DNA from: Halalkalibacter nanhaiisediminis
GTDB taxonomy: Bacteria > Bacillota > Bacilli > Bacillales > Bacillaceae_D
Assembly: GCF_007830185.1 (NCBI RefSeq)
Contig: NZ_VLKZ01000006.1
Location: 124,001 to 188,000 of the forward strand
Reading direction: 5' to 3'
DNA: 64,000 nt
The position numbers were made by a program, and so were the translations under genes. Shown piece after piece: positions 8,426 to 16,835 of the stretch. Numbering within the stretch: position 1 is the stretch's first letter; every line of letters starts with the position of its first letter. Under the pieces are notes generated by a model. The model did no database searches and was not told where the DNA came from. It saw only the letters and a program-made list of their open reading frames with translations.

Positions 8426-10075
8426 TTAATAAGGATCTGCTTTGTGTCCTTTGCGTTGGGCACTATACATAGCTTTTTGGGCCTTAACAGTCGTTGTGTG
8501 CTTTTTGTTTTGATTTTTGTTAGCTTCTTTCGCTTTTGCTAAACCTTCTGATACACGTCTGCCATAGTCTGAATCAGCCTTTGTAAAATGTTCAATCATC
8601 TTTTCTTGAATTTTTTCATGACTAACTTCAAGTGCAGCAACTAGGTTAGAAATAAGCTCCTCTCTTTCCCACTCTTCAAACTGTCGATAGGTTTCTCCCA
8701 CTTGTCCGTAATGATTCGTACGTTCAATAGGTTCGCGAACTAATTTATCGTTATAATGAGGTTCATGGACTTTCCCGACTTGTTTTGATTCTTGTAAACC
8801 ATCAAGGACAGAAGGTTCATAATTCACATGCGGATTTCGACCAGAAGGAGTATCTACATAATAAGTACTCTGCCCGTCTCGCTGATTTGTTGCTACACGC
8901 TTTTTAGGTGCGTTAATTGGCAACTGTAAATAGTTTGCCCCAACTCGGTAGCGTTGTGTGTCCGAATAAGAAAACGTTCTGCCTTGTAGCATTTTGTCAT
9001 CGGAGAAGTCAAGACCATCTACGAGCACACCTGTACCGAATGCTGCCTGCTCCACTTCTGCAAAATAATTTTCAGGATTTTTATTTAGCACCATTTTCCC
9101 TACTGGAAGGAATGGGAACTTATCTGTTGGCCATAACTTTGTATCATCAAGCGGATCAAAATCCAACTCAGGATGCTCATCATCACTCATTATCTGAATA
9201 CATAGCTCCCATTCTGGAAAATCTCCTCTTTCGATCGCTTCATAAAGGTCTTGAGTAGCATGGCTCGTGTTTTCCGCTTGAATTTCTTCCGCTTCTTTTT
9301 GCGTAAGATTTCTAATCCCTTGGCTAAGAGGTTCCCAATGATATTTAACTAATACTGCTTCCCCATCTTGATTGACCCATTTGTACGTATTTACACCTGA
9401 GCCTTGCATTTGTCTGTAATTGGCAGGAATCCCCCAAGGAGAAAAAAGAAAAGTAATCATATGAAGTGATTCTGGTGACCCAGCAACAAAATCAAACATT
9501 CTCTCAGGATATTGAATATTTGATACTGGATCAGGCTTAAACGCATGAATCATATCTGGAAATTTTAAAGGATCACGAATAAAGAAGATTTTTAAATTGT
9601 TTCCAACTAGGTCCCAGTTGCCATCTTCCGTATAAAATTTCACGGCAAACCCTCTCGGATCACGGGCCGTTTCTGGAGATTCTTTTGCCCCTGCTACAGT
9701 TGAAAAACGAGCAAATACAGGTGTGCGTTTTCCAGGCTCATGAAATACCTTTGCACGAGTATATTTAGAGACGGGTTCATCGCCAACTTTACCATATGTT
9801 TCAAAATAACCGTGCGCACCTGCCCCACGAGCATGTACGACCCGCTCAGGAATACGTTCTCGGTCAAAATGTGATATTTTCTCAATATAGTCATAGTTCT
9901 CTAAAGTAGCAGGTCCCCTATTTCCTACCGTTCTTATATTTTGATTATCAGTGACTGGATGCCCTTGACGATTGGTTAATGACTCTTCTGTTTCACCTGT
10001 GCCTGTTCTGTGATCATTTGGACCACCTACCCCTTCAATAGATGTGTTCAATGTTTCTTCGTTTTTATTGTCCAA
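8426..10075 (-). CDS. katX: Heme catalase, KatX (spore) type
   Basis: Monofunctional heme catalase that dismutates hydrogen peroxide. The 549-aa protein has the distal histidine in [14 protein letters not shown], the distal asparagine in [12 protein letters not shown], the [18 protein letters not shown] block and the proximal heme tyrosine in [14 protein letters not shown]. The N-terminus ([20 protein letters not shown]) and length resemble the Bacillus spore catalase KatX more than vegetative KatA. A polar N-terminal extension of about 35 residues and a basic C-terminal tail flank the core. The start is TTG, with AAGGAGG seven bases upstream; there is no better in-frame ATG. Terminator hairpin at the 3' end; single-gene unit. 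Confidence 0.9.
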   Translation of the reverse strand: MDNKNEETLNTSIEGVGGPNDHRTGTGETEESLTNRQGHPVTDNQNIRTVGNRGPATLENYDYIEKISHFDRERIPERVVHARGAGAHGYFETYGKVGDEPVSKYTRAKVFHEPGKRTPVFARFSTVAGAKESPETARDPRGFAVKFYTEDGNWDLVGNNLKIFFIRDPLKFPDMIHAFKPDPVSNIQYPERMFDFVAGSPESLHMITFLFSPWGIPANYRQMQGSGVNTYKWVNQDGEAVLVKYHWEPLSQGIRNLTQKEAEEIQAENTSHATQDLYEAIERGDFPEWELCIQIMSDDEHPELDFDPLDDTKLWPTDKFPFLPVGKMVLNKNPENYFAEVEQAAFGTGVLVDGLDFSDDKMLQGRTFSYSDTQRYRVGANYLQLPINAPKKRVATNQRDGQSTYYVDTPSGRNPHVNYEPSVLDGLQESKQVGKVHEPHYNDKLVREPIERTNHYGQVGETYRQFEEWEREELISNLVAALEVSHEKIQEKMIEHFTKADSDYGRRVSEGLAKAKEANKNQNKKHTTTVKAQKAMYSAQRKGHKADPY

Positions 10076-10203
10076 TGTACATCCTCCTTCATATCATTTT
10101 CTAAAGGCATATACCATTTATGTCCAATAAAAATTCGAATAAACATGAGGAGACAGGTGTTTTTTTAAAGTTATTTTCCTACGATTCAAGTTTATAGAAC
10201 CCC

Positions 10204-10824
10204 TTATCGTAAAAGAAATTTTGGAAAAAGCTTCTTTTTATATATAGCAGAGATGAGATTTAAGATAAATTCAGGTATTTTCTTTGGAAAGTACGTAAGA
10301 AAATAATATTTATAAAATGCCTTTTTCAAGTCTTTCCATTGGGTACAATCCTTTTGTTGCCTGAAGCGAGCAACATCGATAATCTTCACCTCTCCGTTAT
10401 TAGAAATGAGTAAATTATGTAAATGAATATCAGAAGGATTCAGTCCGCTCTCTTTCGCTAAATAAAGGGCATGATCAATTTCCTCTACATGTTTTTTTGT
10501 TATTGGAATTCCAATTGTTAAACATTCAAATAAAGTGTGACCTTCAATAAAATCAATCACTATATAATTAGGGCCGCTTGCGTACAAATTTGGATAGTAA
10601 GAAATCCCTTTAAGTTCCTTATAAATTTCGGCTTCTTTCGTTGCAAGATGCTCAAATGGTGGATAAAAGACTTTGATCACTTGATTCGTTGATTGCAGTC
10701 TAAATACAAACGCACTTCGACCTGAACCTATGATTGATAGAGTCTCATCCTTACTTTTCACGTACATTCGGTCATTTTTCTTTTGAAACTTTACACTGCT
10801 TGCTAATTTATCGAGTGAATTCAA
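10204..10824 (-). CDS. Protein-kinase-like protein, YrzF-like
   Basis: A 206-aa protein with a shortened eukaryotic-type kinase fold: a glycine-containing loop (IIGSGRSAFVFRL), a likely ATP lysine in VIKVFYPP, a hinge (IVIDFIEGHTL), a catalytic-loop-like DIHLHNLLI and a DFG-like VKIIDVARF. The divergent catalytic loop resembles Bacillus YrzF/YbdM-type or RIO-like kinases. The start is uncertain: TTG at 10824 has only a weak GAGCGAG upstream, and a later Met lies at residue 20. Substrate unknown. Confidence 0.7.
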   Translation of the reverse strand: MNSLDKLASSVKFQKKNDRMYVKSKDETLSIIGSGRSAFVFRLQSTNQVIKVFYPPFEHLATKEAEIYKELKGISYYPNLYASGPNYIVIDFIEGHTLFECLTIGIPITKKHVEEIDHALYLAKESGLNPSDIHLHNLLISNNGEVKIIDVARFRQQKDCTQWKDLKKAFYKYYFLTYFPKKIPEFILNLISAIYKKKLFPKFLLR

Positions 10825-10899
10825 TGTACTCGCTCTTTTCTGCTTAATTTATCAAGTAAGAGTGTGCGTTGATACGTTAAACATGATACAATTTGTCGT

Positions 10900-11346
10900 T
10901 TATTGACCCAATTGCTTCAATTGATTGATTAGACCATTTAATTCTGTGACTGTTTGAAGAAATTCCGTCTCTTCTAAGATACTTAAGTCCACATTTCCAT
11001 CCTCTAAAATAGCTAGAGTCTGATTAATCCCTTGCTCTAATTTTTCACTTTCCATACTAATTTGATCATGAAGATCTAAAATCGCCTCTGGTGGAGTTAG
11101 TTCACTAAAATTCTGGATTTCTTGTTTCATTTCTATTAGGCCTTGTTCAAGTTCTTCTCTTATTTCCTGATCATTTATTGCTTGGTCAAGCATTGCTGGG
11201 ACCTCTTCGGCAAATTGATTTATTTCAGCTAGGTAAGCAGTTGTTTCTTGTACGTATTCAACAGAATCAGTAAGTCCAGTTAGCTCAGAACATCCAGCTA
11301 CAAATAAAAGGGAAAGTAAAGACAGTAATGCAATCATACGTTTCAT
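10900..11346 (-). CDS. Secreted lipoprotein, DUF6376-like
   Basis: A 148-aa exported lipoprotein: a basic N-terminus, a hydrophobic core and the lipobox LFVAGC with Cys19 as the likely lipidated residue. The mature part is acidic and helical (YVQETTAYLAEINQFAEEVP and ELTPPEAILDLHDQI), matching a family of uncharacterised Bacillus lipoproteins. It starts 62 bases after the 43-aa basic protein and may share its manganese-riboswitch transcript. No biochemical role is known. Confidence 0.75.
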   Translation of the reverse strand: MKRMIALLSLLSLLFVAGCSELTGLTDSVEYVQETTAYLAEINQFAEEVPAMLDQAINDQEIREELEQGLIEMKQEIQNFSELTPPEAILDLHDQISMESEKLEQGINQTLAILEDGNVDLSILEETEFLQTVTELNGLINQLKQLGQ

Positions 11347-11408
11347 TTACACACCTCCAAAGTTCTAGTTGCCTTTAAACGATTTTCTTTATTAGAACAT
11401 ACAGTCAT

Positions 11409-11540
11409 TTACTTCTTCTTACCTACTCTTTTCTTCACTTCTTTCATGACAACTGGTAGTACTTTTTCTTGCGCAACCTTGACACCTTGTTTGAATGCCT
11501 TACTTTTAGCAATTTGGGTTAGTTTTGATAGTTTTGACAT
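11409..11540 (-). CDS. 43-aa basic protein downstream of a manganese riboswitch
   Basis: A lysine-rich microprotein: MSKLSKLTQIAKSKAFKQGV then KVAQEKVLPVVMKEVKKRVG and a KKK end. It is predicted to be a single amphipathic helix without a clear membrane segment. AAGGAG sits about nine bases before the ATG. It is the first gene after a yybP-ykoY aptamer and two terminators, so manganese is expected to control it. No homologue is recognised. Its role in manganese handling is inference from position only. Confidence 0.65.
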   Translation of the reverse strand: MSKLSKLTQIAKSKAFKQGVKVAQEKVLPVVMKEVKKRVGKKK

Positions 11541-11574
11541 AACCTAATCTCCTTTTTCAATTCATATTCTCCAA

Positions 11575-11612
11575 CAAAAAAGAGGTCCTCACCATTTAAT
11601 AGTAAAGACCTC
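11575..11612 (-). terminator. Second terminator of the manganese riboswitch leader
   Basis: Stem GAGGTC...GACCTC with extra inner pairs followed by TTTTTTG, 35 bases before the start of the 43-aa gene. Confidence 0.75.
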
Positions 11613-11618
11613 AACGCA

Positions 11619-11655
11619 CAAAAAGACCTTTACCAGAATAAAATGGCAAAGGTCT
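11619..11655 (-). terminator. First (switching) terminator of the manganese riboswitch
   Basis: Stem AGACCTTTGCC/GGTAAAGGTCT followed by TTTTTG. Its left arm uses the CCTTT that closes the aptamer P1 helix, so aptamer and terminator should be mutually exclusive. Confidence 0.8.
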
Positions 11656-11738
11656 CGCTAACAACATAAAGTTGCCAACAAAGCCGAGGATTAAATCCCG
11701 TAATGACGACTTTGCTGTCCAGCTACTCCCCTTTGGGA
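11645..11738 (-). ncRNA. yybP-ykoY manganese riboswitch aptamer, copy 1
   Basis: Read on the minus strand the leader carries the family hallmarks in order: AAAGGGGAGTAGC, CGTCATTACG, and a terminal GCGAGACCTTTGCC. In known members Mn2+ binding stabilises the aptamer and relieves termination. Here the aptamer is followed by two terminators and then the 43-aa basic gene. A nearly identical layout occurs at 52464-52622. The identification is by pattern; no covariance-model search was run. Confidence 0.88.
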
Positions 11739-11762
11739 AAAATATCAAGTTTATTTGCTCTA

Positions 11763-11791
11763 ATCATAGCGCAAGTTAGTAATTTGGTCAA
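11763..11791 (-). promoter_or_regulatory. Sigma-A promoter of the manganese riboswitch transcript
   Basis: Minus-strand TTGACC (11786-11791), 17-base spacer, TATGAT (11763-11768). Transcription would start near 11756, shortly before the aptamer. Confidence 0.75.
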
Positions 11792-11985
11792 TTAATTCGT
11801 TTGATCTAAATGATTTTTATTAAATATAAAATATGTAATGCACTAACTGATTTTACTATCTTTTCACCATATTTCTAAAAAGAAAAGACTATTCTTTTTG
11901 AAAAAAACAAGGATAGCCTTTTATCAATTTATAAATATAGCGAATCTCTACGTAAACCTTTTAATCTATTTCATTTACTTTTATC

Positions 11986-12252
11986 CTACCACCAGAAGAA
12001 AGGAAGGAATGCCAAACTTGCTATTGCTCCTAATGCAAAGCCTGTGGCTAAGCCTAAGCCTGGTCTCCACCCCCAGCCCCAGCCATAACTGTATCCGCCA
12101 AAACTTTGTCCTCTTCCCATTGAACGAAGATATACATGCTCTCGATCTACTCGATCAATAATGCCCCGATGAACAGTTCCATCATGCATTCTAAGTTCTA
12201 CAGCTCTTCCAATACCTTGACAACACATTCGATAATGATGCTCCGCTGACAT
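11986..12252 (-). CDS. Small protein with Sm-like strand region and Gly/Trp-rich hydrophobic tail
   Basis: An 88-aa protein. The first half (GIGRAVELRMHDGTVHRGII then DRVDREHVYLRS) looks like a short Sm/Lsm-type beta barrel; the second half is rich in Gly, Tyr and Trp (GGYSYGWGWGWRPG) and ends in a hydrophobic segment, possibly a membrane anchor. GGAGG lies about nine bases before the ATG. Proteins of this build occur in many Bacillaceae, some linked to spores or cell surface, but no function is assigned here. Confidence 0.65.
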   Translation of the reverse strand: MSAEHHYRMCCQGIGRAVELRMHDGTVHRGIIDRVDREHVYLRSMGRGQSFGGYSYGWGWGWRPGLGLATGFALGAIASLAFLPFFWW

Positions 12253-12461
12253 ATATGCAAAACCTCCAATATAGTTATAATGGTCATGCTCTTTAACAGG
12301 TTATGTCCATTATCCTGTTTTGGAATAGTTAGAAGCACAAGGCGATAGTGGAAAAAGCGATATAATTCCAACATACGCCATTTCTATTTGGTGTAGTGTC
12401 ATAATTTGCAAGCTTTTCATAAAATACTCCATCTTATAATGATTAAAAAGGAGTCGATAAC

Positions 12462-13190
12462 GTGAGAATTTCATATCAAGATGCCTTAGCATTTTTCAAT
12501 ATTGAGGGAGCGCACCCTGGTGGAATGACTGTGACTAAAAAAATTCTTCAAAACGAATTAATAGGTGGCCATTCTAAGATTCTTGATGCAGGCTGTGGAA
12601 CTGGTCAAACGTCCAGCTATTTAGCCAAAACATATGATTGTGAAGTGTATGCCATCGATAATCATCCTGAAATGATGAAAAGAGCAGCTCAAAGATTCTT
12701 AAAAGAAAATGCAAATGTAAAAGTGTTTAATGGGACGATTGAAAACCTTCCGTTCCAAAATGATTCATTTGATTATATTTTGGCAGAATCCTCGACTGCT
12801 TTTACTCATATCCCTTCATCACTCGCAGAATATATTCGAGTACTTAAACCTAGAGGGACATTACTTACTATAGACATGACAGCTGAACAACAGCTCAGTA
12901 AAAAGGAACAAGCAGAAATCATTCATTTTTATGACATGCAAAAGATCTTAACTGAAGAAGATTGGGTAAAAGCATTTCATACTGCTGGATTCAAAACCGT
13001 CGAAGTCCTAAGATCTCATTCCGTTTTTCAGGAATTAGATGAATATATCGTAGAAGAAGATGTAGATCTAGAGCCACTTCTTTTTGAACAATCCAATCCA
13101 ATTTATGATGAAGTCCTCCAAACTCATCAAAATTTATTGTTTTCTTATGGAGATAAATTAGGCTATCGTGTTTTCAAGGTTAAAAAGTGA
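12462..13190 (+). CDS. Class I SAM-dependent methyltransferase
   Basis: A 242-aa methyltransferase of the UbiE/Methyltransf_11 type. Motif I is ILDAGCGTGQTSSYL; motif II acidic residue lies in VYAIDNHPEMM; motif IV region is FDYILAESSTAFTHI and is followed by VLKPRGTLL. The start is GTG with AAAAGGAG about nine bases upstream. It is the only gene of its unit. The substrate cannot be inferred; small molecule is more likely than RNA given the fold subtype. Confidence 0.88.
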   Translation: MRISYQDALAFFNIEGAHPGGMTVTKKILQNELIGGHSKILDAGCGTGQTSSYLAKTYDCEVYAIDNHPEMMKRAAQRFLKENANVKVFNGTIENLPFQNDSFDYILAESSTAFTHIPSSLAEYIRVLKPRGTLLTIDMTAEQQLSKKEQAEIIHFYDMQKILTEEDWVKAFHTAGFKTVEVLRSHSVFQELDEYIVEEDVDLEPLLFEQSNPIYDEVLQTHQNLLFSYGDKLGYRVFKVKK

Positions 13191-13454
13191 CTACCATGAC
13201 GAGAGTTGAAAAGCCGATTTATTTATAAGACAGATAAATTTTAGATTGAATGTAGCATGTACCTTCATCAAAATCATATAAAACTTTCATAAGCTTCTAT
13301 TCTCAATCTAGAATGAAAAAGCATGATTCTTTTTCTATCTAACTAGAAACGAACCAACTATTACACAGAAAAATGCATATACAAATATTATCTAAACAAT
13401 CATTTCATATAGGCCTCTAGTATTATTAAACTAGAATAAGTATGTAAATTACCA

Positions 13455-13483
13455 TTTACTTTTAGCATGATTATTTCTATAAT
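13455..13483 (+). promoter_or_regulatory. Sigma-A promoter for the c-di-GMP riboswitch transcript
   Basis: TTTACT (13455-13460), 17-base spacer, TATAAT (13478-13483). The start site would fall near 13490, at the first base of the aptamer. Confidence 0.7.
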
Positions 13484-13489
13484 AACTTG

Positions 13490-13575
13490 ATAGAAAAGGC
13501 AAACTTATTGAAAAATGAGGACGCAAAGCTATAGGGACTAAGGAATTCAATTTTTATGTCAGCCAGCTGCCTAAT
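13490..13575 (+). ncRNA. Cyclic di-GMP-I (GEMM) riboswitch aptamer
   Basis: Contains GGCAAACTTATTGAAAAAT, then GAGGACGCAAAGC, then GGGACTAAGG and the closing ATGTCAGCCAGCTGCC, which are the conserved blocks and tetraloop-receptor arrangement of GEMM-I aptamers. The 3' strand of P1 (GCTGCC) overlaps GCCTAAT, which can instead pair with ATTAGGC at 13604-13610, giving a readable switch. Identified by pattern only. Confidence 0.88.
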
Positions 13576-13638
13576 TTGAAACACTCCTAAGACTCGAGTT
13601 TTCATTAGGCTTTATATTTAATACAGGAGTGTTGCTAG
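13576..13638 (+). promoter_or_regulatory. Riboswitch expression platform masking the ribosome binding site
   Basis: ACACTCCT (13581-13588) is perfectly complementary to AGGAGTGT (13625-13632), the ribosome binding site of the next gene. A competing helix, GCCTAAT (13569-13575) with ATTAGGC (13604-13610), encloses ACACTCCT. The two helices would cross, so only one can form at a time. This suggests translational control, with bound c-di-GMP favouring the masked state. Confidence 0.7.
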
Positions 13639-13953
13639 TTGAAATATCATGAACCAGAATTAAAAGAAGTTATTAAGCAGTTTGAACAATTGCTTAACAG
13701 GACCCCTGACAAGCCAGAGCATGTGATTACATTTAAAATTTTTCTAAGACAACTCTTAAGAGTAAAACCAAAGCAAATAAACTTACCTGCAGCTGAAATC
13801 ATTGCTGTTTTAAAAAATGACAAGCCGCAAATTTTTAGAACCCTTAAGCTACAATCAACTGATATTGCTTACCTTCACTATTTAACGAATATCAATATGG
13901 ATTATCATACTGCTAACAAAAAACTTACTTCTCTTAAAGAATCGCTCAATTGA
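13639..13953 (+). CDS. Unknown 104-aa protein under c-di-GMP riboswitch control
   Basis: A soluble, mostly helical 104-aa protein beginning MKYHEPELKEVIKQFEQLLN with no signal peptide or membrane segment. Start is TTG, set by AGGAGTG about seven bases upstream, which is the element the riboswitch masks. No family recognised. Because GEMM-I switches usually control motility, adhesion, export or signalling genes, this product may be an effector in the c-di-GMP network, but that is inference from position. Confidence 0.75.
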   Translation: MKYHEPELKEVIKQFEQLLNRTPDKPEHVITFKIFLRQLLRVKPKQINLPAAEIIAVLKNDKPQIFRTLKLQSTDIAYLHYLTNINMDYHTANKKLTSLKESLN

Positions 13954-14084
13954 AGAATTTTTTTATCTGCTATATGATCAACTAAGATTAATGAAAGTAT
14001 ACATGTCTAGCAACTTATCACGAGCTATTACAATTACACATACTTTACCTCAAAAGCGCAAAATTACAATTAGTATAGTTAAAA

Positions 14085-14121
14085 AACAAACTAGCTTGGA
14101 ATGAATCTAAGCTAGTTTGTT
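14085..14121. terminator. Bidirectional terminator
   Basis: Perfect 13-bp stem AACAAACTAGCTT/AAGCTAGTTTGTT with an 11-base loop, T-rich on the minus side; lies between the 104-aa gene and the sulfurtransferase gene. Confidence 0.8.
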
Positions 14122-14137
14122 CTTTAACGTTCGGCAT

Positions 14138-14992
14138 TTAATTTTTGTTGGATTCAATTGGATAATTTTCGTGAGTGATCCAGTCACTCCAACTACCCGA
14201 GTAGAGCTTAACATTAGCGTATCCAGCCTTTTTTAATGCGAGAATGTTCGGGCAAGCGGAAATACCAGATCCGCAGTATACAATGATTTCTTTATCTAAA
14301 GGCACGTCAGAAAAATTCTTTCTAATTTCCTCAGTGTTTTTCCAAGATCCATCTGACTTTAGAACGTCTTTCCAAAAATGATTGACTGCACCTGGTATAT
14401 GCCCAGCAACTCGGTCGATCGGTTCTTCAATTCCCAAATATCGATTTGCTTCTCTTGAATCAATTAAAATAGTATCTGGATTATGCAATCTTTCTTTTAC
14501 ATAACTCGCATCCACCCATTCCCACTTCTCATTTATTTCTGGTGTGATTGTTTTAGGTTTCGTTCTAGGTATATCTTTTGTGATTTCGTAGCCTTCAGCG
14601 AGCCATTTTGAATATCCCCCGTCTAGAATACCAACCTTATTATGTCCAAGGCGTTTCATTAACCACCAAAAACGAGAGGCCATCATTCCTCCTTGGTCAT
14701 CATAAACAACAACATTTGTATCGTCACCAATTCCGATATTCCCCATCTTTTCGGCCAGTTCATTTAAGTCAGGTAATGGGTGCCTACCACCATGCTCCTT
14801 AATCAAAGAGGATAAATCATCTTTTAAATCAACATGAACCGCTTCAGGAATATGACCATCAAAATAATCCTTTTTACCTGCTTCAGGATCTGCTAAATGA
14901 AACCTTGCATCAACAATAACGAGATTATTTTTCTTTTCTTTTAACTCATTATATAACCATTTCACTTTAACAATATCATCCATCTTGAACAC
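14138..14992 (-). CDS. Two-domain sulfurtransferase (rhodanese/mercaptopyruvate type)
   Basis: Transfers sulfane sulfur from thiosulfate or 3-mercaptopyruvate. The 284-aa protein has an inactive N-terminal rhodanese domain (FDGHIPEAVHVDL, VVVYDDQGGMMASRFWW) and a catalytic C-terminal one (ILIDSREANRYLG, GHIPGAVNHFW, active loop VYCGSGISAC with the catalytic Cys). The CGSGIS loop is of the mercaptopyruvate-sulfurtransferase kind. AAGGTG precedes the ATG. First of several sulfur-transfer and thiol genes up to 17246. Confidence 0.92.
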   Translation of the reverse strand: MFKMDDIVKVKWLYNELKEKKNNLVIVDARFHLADPEAGKKDYFDGHIPEAVHVDLKDDLSSLIKEHGGRHPLPDLNELAEKMGNIGIGDDTNVVVYDDQGGMMASRFWWLMKRLGHNKVGILDGGYSKWLAEGYEITKDIPRTKPKTITPEINEKWEWVDASYVKERLHNPDTILIDSREANRYLGIEEPIDRVAGHIPGAVNHFWKDVLKSDGSWKNTEEIRKNFSDVPLDKEIIVYCGSGISACPNILALKKAGYANVKLYSGSWSDWITHENYPIESNKN

Positions 14993-15113
14993 CTTCTTAA
15001 TTTTTATTGAACTTGCTTAAATATATAGAAATCAGTAATTAAATTAAATTCAATATGAAACGAACAAATTCCTTCTGTACACAACTTACTGTATGTACCA
15101 TTTTATTTTCTCC

Positions 15114-15653
15114 TTATTCATTCTCTATATTTTCTAGCACTCGAATCATCATTTCTTCGTTCATTGGCCCCACGTTCACATGCCTAATGACACCTTCTCC
15201 ATCTATAAATAAAGATGTTGGCAATGGCTGAATATTATAGAGTGACGCTATATCTCTTGTTTCATCAAGCAAGATTGGAAATGACAAATCCATATTCTCT
15301 ACAAATTCCTGTACATCATTTTGTGAAGATTCCGTTGACGTGAGATTAACAGCTAAAATTTCGATATCATGATTCACGTAAAATCTCTCCATTTCTGGCA
15401 TCTCCGCTCGGCAAGGCGGACACCATGTTGCCCAAAAATTTATCATAACAGGTTGACCTTCAAAATCAGCTTGGGAAATGGCAGCCCCTTCTAGTGTTTT
15501 CAACGTAAAGGGTGGTGCTTGCTCGCCGACAGTTGTACCAAATGAATTTGCTCCATTATGAACCACTTCCGCTCCCTTTTCTGTTTCAGGTATAGTAAAT
15601 GTTGACCAACCTACTAATAGAACCAAAATGACAATAACGCCCCATTCCCTCAC
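15114..15653 (-). CDS. TlpA/ResA-like membrane-anchored thioredoxin
   Basis: Extracytoplasmic thiol-disulfide oxidoreductase. The 179-aa protein has an N-terminal signal anchor (about residues 5-20), then an AhpC/TSA-thioredoxin fold with the active site NFWATWCPPCRAEMP and a cis-proline region (QPLPTSLFID). Start is GTG, overlapping the upstream gene's stop in the sequence GTGA, so the two are translationally coupled. ResA-like proteins act in cytochrome c maturation or spore coat/cortex processes; the partner here suggests a membrane-side redox role. Confidence 0.88.
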   Translation of the reverse strand: MREWGVIVILVLLVGWSTFTIPETEKGAEVVHNGANSFGTTVGEQAPPFTLKTLEGAAISQADFEGQPVMINFWATWCPPCRAEMPEMERFYVNHDIEILAVNLTSTESSQNDVQEFVENMDLSFPILLDETRDIASLYNIQPLPTSLFIDGEGVIRHVNVGPMNEEMMIRVLENIENE

Positions 15654-16366
15654 TTGATCAACTCCTGACTTTGGTTATTCTTTAGCATAGATGACGTTGC
15701 AAATAGCCCTATAAAAGCAATAAGGAAGTAAAACCAAAAAGGCACCGCAACTCCCATCATCCTTGTTGTCACCATCATCGAAAGTAGGCCGTGACTTCCC
15801 CCGTACATGACAAGTAAGCGTGAAAGCATAAGCTTAGATACTACCTTTTTTCTCTTTAGCCATAAAAAGATCACAAGAATGGTTACATTTAGAATCATTT
15901 GATAGAGACTAACAGGATGTCCTATGTAAAATGGAATGTCAATCTCACTCCTATAGTCTACAAAAGGATGAAAAGATAGATAGACTGTTTCAATGACCAT
16001 ATAACTACTGAAAAAATAAAGAAACAAAAGATCCCTATTTAGATTCTTCTTCCAGCTCATCCACAAGAAATAAATAAAGATAAACAACCAAGCAATCATC
16101 CATTCCTTTGAACCACTAGGCATTGCAAGCACTGCAATTGGATCTTGCACGGTAATCATTGGATAAACGAGCAACGTAGAAAATTGAAAGGTGATGAAAA
16201 AGCAAAAAATACCGTTCCAATACGTTTCTTTCAGTTCTTCTTGGCCTGTTAACTCATGATGAAAGAGCTGCTTACTTAGATACAATCCACCGATTATGAT
16301 GGCTATAATTAATAACCAAGCATGTTTAATCATAAATGGTCCCACTGTCCATATTCCGTCCACCAA
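15650..16366 (-). CDS. Polytopic membrane protein, weakly Lgt-like
   Basis: A 238-aa integral membrane protein with about six to seven helices. The segment GHPVSLYQMILNVTILVIF recalls the HP-S-LYE region of prolipoprotein diacylglyceryl transferase (Lgt), but the catalytic Lgt motifs are not evident, so enzymatic activity is doubtful. It overlaps the downstream thioredoxin-like gene by four bases. Conserved pairing of such proteins with TlpA-like thioredoxins would suggest electron or lipid transfer at the membrane; this is inference. Confidence 0.65.
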   Translation of the reverse strand: MVDGIWTVGPFMIKHAWLLIIAIIIGGLYLSKQLFHHELTGQEELKETYWNGIFCFFITFQFSTLLVYPMITVQDPIAVLAMPSGSKEWMIAWLFIFIYFLWMSWKKNLNRDLLFLYFFSSYMVIETVYLSFHPFVDYRSEIDIPFYIGHPVSLYQMILNVTILVIFLWLKRKKVVSKLMLSRLLVMYGGSHGLLSMMVTTRMMGVAVPFWFYFLIAFIGLFATSSMLKNNQSQELIK

Positions 16367-16435
16367 ACCACCTCGCTCCTAAATTTTTCAGAAAAAGCTG
16401 TTCAACGTATGAACAGCTCGAATAGGTGTAAATCA

Positions 16436-16732
16436 TTATTCAGTTGGCCCAGACCACTCCATCATACCACCAGTCATGTTAATTACTTTAAATCCATGAC
16501 TTTCAAGAAATGTACAAGCTCTTGAACTTCTGGCTCCAGAACGACATACCATAATATATTCCTTTGCTTTATCTAGTTCATTCATTTTAAATTCAATTAA
16601 TCCTAAAGGAATATGCATCGCAGTTGGAATTTTACCAGTTTGGACTTCTTCTACCTCGCGCACATCGATCATATGAATTGGTTTCTTTTCTTTTAACAAG
16701 ACCTCTACTTCGTTCGGCATAATTTGTTTCAT
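16436..16732 (-). CDS. Single-domain rhodanese-like sulfurtransferase
   Basis: A 98-aa rhodanese domain of the GlpE/YtwF kind: MIDVREVEEVQTGKIPTAMH then the active loop MVCRSGARSSRAC with the catalytic Cys, and a C-terminal GGMMEWSGP. The loop length is that of sulfur-specific rhodaneses. It belongs to the sulfur-transfer cluster that runs from 14138 to 17246, in the same direction, but has its own spacing of about 70 bases from the Lgt-like gene. Confidence 0.9.
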   Translation of the reverse strand: MKQIMPNEVEVLLKEKKPIHMIDVREVEEVQTGKIPTAMHIPLGLIEFKMNELDKAKEYIMVCRSGARSSRACTFLESHGFKVINMTGGMMEWSGPTE

Positions 16733-16835
16733 TGTACATTTATAACGATTCCTGAATTAATCATGGAATACACGCCTCTCTACTTTTAGTTAACAACACG
16801 ACCTAGACAATTTTTCACTCTTCAAACACTTTCTT

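Noticed and set aside
8917-9258. 113-codon plus-strand ORF inside the catalase gene
   Set aside because: Shadow of a highly conserved catalase coding region; composition and lack of a start signal argue against it.
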